Of a DNA stretch of 64,000 nucleotides, positions 54,950 to 64,000 are shown piece by piece (the stretch's first letter is position 1; each line of letters begins with the position of its first letter). The notes beneath the pieces are model-generated. The model ran no database searches, had not been told where the DNA came from, and was given only the letters and a program-made list of their open reading frames with translations. The position numbers and the translations under genes were made by a program. Location of the stretch: contig JAVDOI010000003.1 of the NCBI GenBank assembly GCA_032191485.1, forward strand, positions 12,954,813 to 13,018,812, given 5' to 3'. This DNA is from Leptoclinus maculatus (taxonomy: Eukaryota > Chordata > Actinopteri > Perciformes > Stichaeidae).

Positions 54950-57900
54950 TGTTTTATACCACTGGCAACTGCCTTATTCCCACCAGCTGTCTGAATGCAT
55001 AAAACCCAGGCTTGTTGTTAAGTCTGGGGCTTAAAAGCATTGCCAAAAAGAAAGCTGGGCAGGAATAACGGCATTAATTCTGTGATTTGAGCCTCAGCAT
55101 TTAAAAGTGCTTAAAACTAGCAGCTGGTGTCAACAAGGTAATAAAAGCAGGCACAAGGGATCACTCTGCCTGACTGGTGTTGGGCAGCAGGACGTCCATA
55201 TTAGTTTAAACGGTAGTGATGCAGGAAGTGTGGAGACACTGGCACGGGCCGCAGCCTGCCATACTGCCAGAGAAAGAGAGGGCACTTAGGGTAATGTGAG
55301 ATAGTAATTTGTAGTTTATCAGCTTGTCATATAAATATAACATACAATAGATTGATGGTGGCACGTCACACCCTCCGTGTTTTATTTCTTGTGTTGTGCC
55401 TCCAGCTCAAGCTGGTTCTGAAAGGGCCTGAGAGAACTCTTTTAGTGACATCACTCCCACTGCAACGTCTCCCTCCCTCCCCTCTCAGGTGAAAGGTATC
55501 ATTTTGCCACAGCTCCTGCCAAGTCAGGAGTTGGAAAACTTTAATTTCCCTTGCTCCAGAGAGAGAGTGCCAGAGGTTTGATGTCCATTACCCAAACCCT
55601 GAAACTAGAGTTGACGTGGACTTGGATTGAGCTAAGCACTCTGTGGCAACATTAGCTAACCCCAGAACCTCTGTATCATCTTTCTTACTGTCTCTCCGCC
55701 TCTTCATTACTTCCTCCCTCCCGCTTCGCTCTCACTTTCTCTCCTTTGTTGTCCTTCCTTTCTGAGGGCAAGGTTGAGATTCCTGTTAAAAAAAAAGAAA
55801 AGTCAAGACTCGGCTGGACCCGGGCCACAAAGTCCATTATGATCCACCTCCTCTCGGCTGCCCATTAACTTGTCCTTCATGATGTGGCAGCGGCTTGTAA
55901 ATGCCTCAGCATTTCAGCACTCAAGCTCCTCTGCTCTTAAATCTACACAACGCACTCTGTAAAACATCTTGACTTTCCTCACCACTTTGCACAGTTGCAA
56001 ATCCCTTTGAAAGTGAGACTCTGAGTGAGCCACACAAAACGGGATAGAAATCCGACCAACATTAACATTACAACTTCCAGTAGAAAAACGTTTATAGCGG
56101 TGGTTTCCAACCTCTGATTCAGATTCATCTGTGGGGTTACCTGATTATTATTATTATTATTAAGTGATATGAAATGAAGAAAATTCTGTTGCACAAAAAT
56201 GTATTTTCTATATTTAACTAATTTACTCGGAGCTGTCAATCAAAGTGGAGGACAAGTGCAAGGTGTCCTGAAGGTTAATGACTTAGGAAACGCTGAGCGA
56301 TTTAAACACCATATGGATAGGCTCATCATCTACAAGCTGTTCAAGGTTGAACCCATCCAGAACACTGTAGGATTGAGATAATAGCCTTCTTCGCCCAACT
56401 GTTGTTAAGCTACCAATCTCCTGTCAGCTGCAGAGGAACTGATAGGCGTAAGAAACTGAGACCCCCAGCAACTTTCTCTCTTTGCCCAATCTTTGATTCT
56501 CTGCCGTCAGTCTGTCAGGTACACAATACAGAGGTGCTGATGACACATCTTTCTGCCTTTCTTTCTTTCTTTCTTCCTTCCGTCCTGTCACACCACCACT
56601 TTCTTCTTCTTCCCTTTTCTTCGTCACTCCTATTCCTCTTCTCTCTGCTTTACTCCTCAGCCATACACATCCGTTAGAGAGTGAATCGCCCTCAGAGCCA
56701 TCTGTTTTCAGGCAGCCTGTGAGCATTGCTGAAATATGTGGGGCCTAATTAATTCAACCAAATTGTTTTAGAATAGATTAATACAATAATGGCAGCGCAT
56801 GAAAGGTTATTTCAAGTACACCACTCAGCTAATCTCATCAAAGGGTAGATTTCACTGCTCTGCACTCGGTGAACACCCACTTCCATATAGACCCTTGTAT
56901 AGGGAAACCAATCTGTATGTAGTGGAAAGCTTCTCAGTGTTGGTGCTGAATTCACAATCGTAATGTAGACGATCGATTCTGTAGACGATGAAACAAACTG
57001 TGTACAATGGAATACAAATGCAGGAACCTTCACAGAATTCATGTAGGATGGAGATCAATTTCAAAATAAATGTTTACAGGTATATTTTTGCAGTAGACTG
57101 AAGGATGGTGTTATAGAGTAGAGATGGTACAGCGGTAATGAAATCCCTACAGGTGTATTACATCTTACATTAATATCAGTACAGTCATTATTCCAGTCAC
57201 GGTGTCCTAGCAACAGAAAATGGATCATAATACACAATATTATCCTGTCTCTAATTATAATGGCTTATTTTGATTGCGAAATGAACTGCCTCACCAATAT
57301 TAGAAATTCTTATTACCTAATTATGATGACTTTGGTATTGCCTAGTCTATACAGGCTGTCAAAAGTATTTTTCCCTCTTTTTGGTACTTATTTTGTTGTA
57401 TTGAGGCATTTGAAGCCAACTCTAATGCTCAGTATTTGCAGATACTTGGGGTCAAAGCTAGTTTTTGAACAAGTAACCTTTTACTTTTCGATGGCTTCAC
57501 TCGTCCTGCCAAGCTTTCCAGCTCATACATTATAGAAGATGGATCTGTGATTGTTTTTCCTTTGATGGTTGTTATAGCAGAACAGCTGGCGATGCTTTAA
57601 ATCCTGTGACCTCCAAAAACAAAACAATAGTCACTCACTTGAAAGCCCTTTTATAAATGATACGACAGTAAAGTCGTTATAAAGGGTGTCATTTGAATGC
57701 ACTTGCTATCCATATTGGGACGTTTCCCTGATGTATTATTATTCTTTGTTGTTTGTGATTGTCTATTGATCCCTGAAGGAGAAATTTGACCTTCTGAGAG
57801 AGAAATATCTCCTCATTTATAAACTACACACCCTGCTGGTCTTGTACTTTCAGAAACACTCTTTTTTGGTTTTGTCTGGAACATCAATAATATGTTAAGG

Positions 57901-60900
57901 TCATATTGGTCACTAGCAGTGGACTTACAGTCTGTCCATGGTGTGTCCTGCATGTTGTCTTAGGCTCCCTGTTGGCACATATGGGGACTAATCACTTAAA
58001 GAATAAATGAATTAAACCATCAAGCCAACACATTTTTTTTTAAAGAGCGAGTGTCACATTCTTTAAACATTGGGTGTCTCATTTTCGAATGAAGCGCTTC
58101 ACATACTACTCCTTTGAGACGGAGAGGCTGCACCATCAGTCACCTGGACTAACCTCTGTAGGGAATGATACAGACAAGCAGAAGTCACAGGGCTGTTGTT
58201 CATCAAGATTAATACCAGCTCACTGTCCTCCCCAGAGAGACAAACTAACAGATTCCCTACTTGACTTCCAGAGCCAGCTCCTATAGACGGCTCTGGTTCA
58301 TTAACACAAGTATTATGGCTGAACCACTTGCAATTAGGAATGTATTTAAGACAGAGCCATGCACATACACTTACGGCAGCATGTGCACATGTCTGGGTAC
58401 ACACTCTCCCTTACACCTCCACCTCCACACACACAGTGGCACAGTGTCGGGTGGATTTTTTTAAGAGGAGGAATATGATAATGAACCTGGCTTGATAGAG
58501 TAATTAACTGGGCTAAATGGAAATCCCACGAGGTTCAGTGATAGTTAGCAGATGTTCTCTGAAATACATTAAAGACCAAACGTCTTGTGAAGCGGGAGAA
58601 AGAGAGCAAGTAAAAGAGGAATAATATTGCCACTGGAGATGAAGTTTGGGGTTTTACAAATAAGGAGTAGAATTTAAGGTCTGACTTTTGTGGTCGGTGT
58701 CTTTTTTTTATTTGGAAACAATGTGTCTGTAGGCAGGGATGAATCAGCTGATCAGAGTCATGTGGCTTACAGGAGTAACAGGCGTTAAAAAATAACCTCG
58801 AGCAAGCTTTGTTTTAAATGGAGAGCTTTTAAGACCAGGAGAAACGTCTGGTGTAGCGGTTAGTTAAATTTGCTTTTGATTATGCCGACGAAGCAGTGTG
58901 TTTACAGTTAGGAACAAGCCTATAAATGTGCTCCAATAAATCTGGCACTGGAAATGTTTCTGAATTAATAAGGTCTGTAACCAATATGGTTCTGTGGTAG
59001 AGTTACTGTTTCCAGTGACACTGATGTAAAATAGAGGTGTGGTTGAATCAATATTGCTTCCATCGTACCACTGATTGACATCATTGTGGCCTTCTTTTGT
59101 CTTATAAGACGACATTGTTTTTCTGTTTGCAGGATGGTGACGGCGTGTTGATTCACAGCTTAGCAGTAGCTCAGAACAGAACCGTCATGATATCACAGAC
59201 TACTCCATACTGTTACTGTCAAGCACAAGAAATGCAATGCTGTTCTAGCCTTTAGGTTGGTGGAAAATGTTTTTGGAATGATGTAAAGGCCTAAAAATGT
59301 CTCAGAGGATGACATACTGTATAAAGATAAATTTCTCCATCATTATATGTACATAAGATGGGCTGTTGCCTTCTATACAGCAATATCAGTGGCACCACCA
59401 GAGGCGGTGAAGTCGCACTCTGCTGCTAGCTAGCTTGCTAAGTCACACTGAGAAGAGCCATCTGCTTCCCTGTCTGAACTTTAGAACAAAGACACCAGGC
59501 TGTCAAAGTTTCCCTCAAACAGAGAAATGCACCCTGACTCAATCACAAGCAGACGCATACAGGCAGACTGCCATGAACGCATATACATACACAGTCGCAC
59601 ACACAGACACTCCACCCACATATGCACACTCATTCTGGACTTCTTTCCGTCTGTTCTGGAGTGTAATGGACTTTCCCATTCTTAGTCCAATGGCTCATCT
59701 GAGCGAACGGATGTAATTGTGGATATTTACGTTTTTTTGCGAACTCAGAAATAGTTCCTTGAAAAAAAACAACAAAGCTTGCTTGTGTTCGTGCTTGTGA
59801 AGAAGAACACCTGTTAATATTGAGTTCATTACTGAATTTATTCCAATCAGTCCATGTGGTCAGTAGGTGTAAAGCAGCTGCAGGAAGTGTAATAATGACT
59901 TCCTGTTTACTCCGCCTCCTCCCACCCACTCACCGGTTACAGCCGGCCATGTGGTCCTGCATGGACCAACTCCATCACTAATGGACCGGCACTGATTGGA
60001 CACAACCCGATGGCAGACAAAACTCCCAAATATACACTTTTTAAGACGCACTAAAACTCTTACCTTGAACTGGATCCGTCTCACTCTCACTCATATAAGT
60101 TGATGTGATTCCAGGAACTTTTGAGCGAGCTTGAACTTCCAGCGACCTCACACCTTAATGTATTGATCAATCAGTGTTCCATTTAACGCCGCCCCTGCCT
60201 CCCTCTAATCTAATCTATGTTTTCTCTTTCCGACTCCCGCCTGCACATCCACACTATCGCACAAGAGCGAAAAACCTGGAAAACCTTTTAGCGAGCCTTA
60301 TTTTGACATACATAATGTGTTCCAGATGAGTACACTTGGATCCTCTTGCCAAGCTAATCTGTTTGCATTAAGTGTGAAGAATGCCTGAGCATGAACCTTC
60401 CTGCCCTAACACGAGAGGACAGCTGATATCAAGCGTTGACACTTGGCCTGTTGCTATTTTTCACACAGTGTAGCAGAGTGAATTATTAGCTAGGACGGTA
60501 AACTGTCCATAACCTGACATGAAGAAATATTGCTGATACTTTGACATTTTGCTATCTTTAACACCCAAGATGAAAACCAGAAGGGTTTCAGTTGTGGTCA
60601 TATCTATCGTAAACAGTACAGTGTAAGCGTTACTGTTTACAGTTCTGCGTGCAGACGTGCAACATTGCACTAGCAGGCTGCCATGCAGTCTTCCTCTGTG
60701 CTGATGTGGAAGTTGATATATTGCACTTCTCTCTCTGATTGTAAATCCTATTGGCTAGAACTCTCTGATAACTTGGGGCACAACACAGAGAGGGAAGTTC
60801 TAAATCATGCAGCTAGATCTGGTGTGTTTTTATGACCTGACAAAGATCCAATTAAGATTGAAATGCTGTCAGTGGAGATGCCATATGTGGAGCGTTGCAG

Positions 60901-61420
60901 TGCTGGGACAACTTCTGTGCACTCAGCTATCGGAGCCTGTCACAAACACAGAAATCTGAGTTGACACGGAGTTTCTTCGGTGTCTGTAATCGAGTCCAGC
61001 TCGTAAACTTAATGTTAGAGGTTAGCGAGGAGTTAAAAGTTGGATCTCTGGGGAGCCAGAGGTCCTAAAACTACTGGACATGTTTTGTTATTCTAACAAC
61101 CACTGAAGCCTCAGTGGAGGGAGGTTTCCAGTTGTGTCCCTCACATGTGGGTGTAGATATGTCTTTACATGTTAAGAAGACTTCCATTAAAAAGCATCAA
61201 ATAATACTTTAATATACAAATTACTGTAGTGGTCGATAGAAATAGTCTTTCTATTCATAAAATTATCTGTTAATTAATCTAAATTATCTAAGTGTCTTCA
61301 ACATGGCATACAGTGGTTACAGCTGTAATAGTGTCGGTGTCTGACCACCCTGTGCTGCTATGGTAACCTCTTTAATAGTCTGCTGGGTATGGACGTGACA
61401 TCTGTCAGGGTGTGCTCGGC
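54950..61420. other. Gene-free interval, mostly unique AT-rich sequence
   Basis: No exon is supported. It contains a TGATTGACAG site (56233-56242, minus strand) and a TGATTGACA (59072-59080). A short fragment near 57755-57795 (TATTGATCCCTGAAGGAGAA) resembles the 3' end of the SINE annotated at 61425. Confidence 0.45.
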
Positions 61421-61424
61421 TTGT

Positions 61425-61665
61425 TTATTTAATTTAATTTATTAATTTATTACACTATATTTATCCCTTTATGGGGGAAATTTTTCTCTGCATTTGACCC
61501 ATCCCTGTATATAGGGAGCAGTGGGCTGCCAATGACAGGCACCCGGGGAGCTAGGGGTACAGTGTCTTGCTCAGGGACACTTCGACACATGACACGTCCC
61601 AGTCAAGGATTGAACCTTTGACCTCGCGGTTACCAGACAACCCTCTTAACCCAGGGAGCCACGGT
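61425..61665 (-). mobile_element. tRNA-derived SINE, degenerate
   Basis: On the minus strand it begins with a tRNA-like head, GTGGCTCCCTGGG (A-box region, 61662-61650). About 40 bases later comes B-box GGTTCAATCC (61616-61607). The body TGTCGAAGTGTCCCTGAGCA...GACACTGTACCCC and the 3' part GGTCAAATGCAGAGA...ATTTCCCCCAT end in an AT-rich (TTAAAT)-like tail. This is a common teleost SINE type by memory. No function expected. Confidence 0.7.
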
Positions 61666-61669
61666 TTGA

Positions 61670-62373
61670 TTATTGAAAGCAAAGGCACATTGATTAAAGC
61701 AGAAATTGCTCCTCTCACAGGTACATGACTGTAGCTCCTGGTCCCTTCAAACATGTGGGACTCTATAGTTGTCTTTTATAAAGTATGGCGGTTAAGAATC
61801 CCTGCAGCCAAACTGTCATAATTTCTTTGTTTTTTATAGTAACACCGGTGCTACCATCGCCACTTTCTTTTGCGGAATCAAAAGTTTTTCAAAAGGGTTT
61901 CTCAACATAACCCACATGACTGAGTTTGTACTCCTCCCACTCAGCTCAAGGGTCAGCTCAGTCACATCGCTTCAGTTAATCTGTGCGACATTCCCAAGAA
62001 GACAAAATCACTCTGTGCTGGTTAACCATTACCACACTCAATTAATCATTCTCTGAGCATGTATGAGAATTTCTTCGATGCCGATCTCCTCCTCCTTTCC
62101 TCATGCCACTGGTCTGACTTCATCACATCCTTATTGATACCCGCTGGTCACACGGCGACAAAGCCTGCCTTTCATGTGCTCCCCAGTCGGCTCGGAAACA
62201 CCGGTGTCGCAAGCGCCCCGAAGCGCCATCTGCCACCGCCCCTCCAAGCAGACGATAAAGTTAGCATCTCCACTTTGCATCCTCCCCCTGGATACGGACA
62301 AACAGACACACTTGTGGAATCACCTACACAAACACACATACAGCACACAGTATGTTCCAGGTATTAGCATATC

Positions 62374-62420
<47 letters not shown>

Positions 62421-63160
62421 AGAGAGGAAGTGACCACCTGATAGCTCTCCAACTCCTGTTGACCTCAGAGGTGGACACAGAAAACATGGAGTAGAGTGAG
62501 AGGAAGAAGGGCAATGAGGGGATGATGGAGGATAACGGCAAATGGCAACAGAGACTGAAAAGGGGGAAGAATCCCGTAATGAGAAAAAGAAAAATGGTTT
62601 GCTCAATGCACCCTTAAAAAATAAATTAAACAAATATTTAGAAAAAAAGCATATTTGAAAAGGTGCTGACAACCTGAGATATATCAAAGAAGTATGACTT
62701 TTATAGAACTCTATTAGAGCTTTAGGAGCTGTTATTAGTAGCATGGGGTCCTACAAAGATCATTGAAGACAATATTTATCATCAATGGAGGTTAACTTTC
62801 CCTCCGAGTAGATTGATATAAATTGATCAGACAGTGTTTGTAGATGGAAGAAAAGTGTTAGAGAGATGACTATCCACTCTGCAACTGTAGCTTCTGTTTT
62901 TATTGCAGTTTTGCATAAACCTTCGTTGATTTCTGGAGCAATTAGAGCTTGAAAGACATTAAATGAAACTGACAGTGGTTCACTGAACGCATCTTTTTCT
63001 CTGCGCTTCCTCAGCGTGGTTTCTCTATCAAGATAGTGTGACGATTTAATTCTGTCGCTGCATGATTTTAATGTAGGGGAATTTCTTCCTGCTCTGTCTT
63101 ACCTGCTTCCAGATGGAAACGATAAAGGTGAGTTGAAATTCAGAGCTAACACCTTACAGA
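61670..63160. other. Gene-free interval
   Basis: Unique AT-rich sequence with a (GT)n array at 62375-62417. No exon or transposon recognised. Confidence 0.45.
62375..62417. repeat. (GT)21 microsatellite
   Basis: About 43 bp perfect array. Confidence 0.96.
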
Positions 63161-63169
63161 GACACCGAC

Positions 63170-63420
63170 GGGTCTGTTTTCCCGACTGCAGGATCAGATC
63201 TGGCTGAATAAGTGATTAAAATTCTTGCCTGTCAATCAACAGATTTTGTTGAAATTGGCAGCTTTATCAGAGTACATCTTGCATAGATTAATGTAATCAG
63301 ATTATACTTAAAATGCATTTCACTGGCAAAGTAACCCCAAACAAATCTATAATGACGGCTTTAGCCCCAAACTGAGCAAGCCAAAGTGTCTAATGGAGTC
63401 ATCAGCCCACTCAGATTATC
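63170..63420. promoter_or_regulatory. Candidate conserved non-coding element with TALE site
   Basis: Repeat-free stretch carrying CTGTCAATCA (63229-63238, TGATTGACAG on minus), GTGATTAAAATTC, GCTTTATCAG (GATA type), AGATTAATGTAATCAGATTA (paired bicoid-type sites) and AATGCATTTCA. Function inferred from motif content. Confidence 0.4.
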
Positions 63421-63555
63421 ATCATCTGTGTTTGGGCTAGCTACCTCTGTGTCCCATGCTCATGCACACACACAAACACCTACACACACACACACACACA
63501 CACGCATATCCCTCAGATTCCTAACCACAAGGAGCAAAGAAGCGTCAGGAGATGT

Positions 63556-63606
63556 TTAATTAAGACAACAGATCAATTAACAGCTCAATTAGCCTGGCTA
63601 ATTAGG
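63556..63606. promoter_or_regulatory. Cluster of four homeodomain core sites
   Basis: TTAATTAA (63556-63563), CAATTAA (63574-63580), CAATTAG (63586-63592) and CTAATTAGG (63598-63606) lie within 51 bp, spaced roughly 10-12 bp apart. Confidence 0.4.
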
Positions 63607-63680
63607 GGCTCAGTTGGAACAAAAGCTTGCTCTCCTCTGCTCTCTCCTTCTCAGCGTCTCTCTCCCAATCTCTCTCTCTA

Positions 63681-63681
<1 letters not shown>

Positions 63682-63748
<67 letters not shown>
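63682..63748. repeat. (CA)33 microsatellite
   Basis: About 67 bp perfect array preceded by a TC-rich tract. A shorter CA array lies at 63483-63502. Confidence 0.96.
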
Positions 63749-63750
<2 letters not shown>

Positions 63751-64000
63751 ACATGCACATGAAAACTCACACCCTCTCACAGGGTTTGAGCCCAGGACAT
63801 GGTTGTCGCAAAAACCTCGCTATAGAGCACATAATCCTACTTAATCGTCAGTCCAGATTTTGGCTGAAAATTGCCTGGAAGGGAGGATCGGAGCAGGAGT
63901 TCTCTCTCCCCCTCTCAGTTTGATCTGTGAATCCAGGGTACCGATGATCTCAGAGGACTAATTGAAGTTACAGCAGCCTGGAGGACGGGGCACATTCTAG
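63749..64000. other. Terminal unique sequence
   Basis: No gene seen. The window ends in unique sequence. Confidence 0.4.

Overview
The window looks like a teleost fish chromosome, probably a percomorph. Evidence is vertebrate-type GT/AG introns, the linked genes kidins220 and id2, very dense long (CA)n arrays, and several fish-type repeat remnants (tRNA-derived SINE, L2-like LINE tail, MITEs). No bacterial, phage, plasmid or CRISPR content was seen.

Layout. (1) Positions 1-4325 (+) hold the last five exons and 3' UTR of kidins220 (ARMS), ending in the PDZ-ligand tail ESVL. (2) Positions 4330-5755 are a short tail-to-tail intergenic gap. (3) Positions ~5757-8090 (-) hold the complete two-exon id2 gene (136-aa HLH inhibitor without a basic region). 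It has a TATA box and CCAAT boxes upstream and a ~1.5 kb 3' UTR. The last small coding exon (7272-7328) is too short to be found as an open reading frame and was recovered from splice sites and homology. (4) Positions ~8.3-12.2 kb are the id2 upstream region. They include a CpG-rich block at ~10.0-10.4 kb and a second GC-richer block at ~11.3-11.6 kb, each with a bipartite BMP/Smad-type site. (5) From ~12.3 kb to the end I find no convincing protein-coding gene. This ~52 kb is a gene desert of microsatellites, degraded transposons and TAAT/octamer/TALE-motif-rich stretches that look like conserved non-coding regulatory sequence.

How it fits together. The kidins220-id2 convergent arrangement matches the ancestral vertebrate order as I recall it (KIDINS220 and ID2 are convergent neighbours in mammals). 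The desert lies on the 5' side of id2, a developmental BMP target, so the simplest reading is that it is the cis-regulatory domain of id2. That is inference. The most testable signals are the two GRCGNC-N5-GTCTG sites at 10.2 and 11.5 kb, an apparent excess of the PBX-MEIS decamer TGATTGACAG, a homeodomain-site cluster at 63.56-63.61 kb, and a strand asymmetry of long microsatellites. I did not find a recognisably new molecular system.
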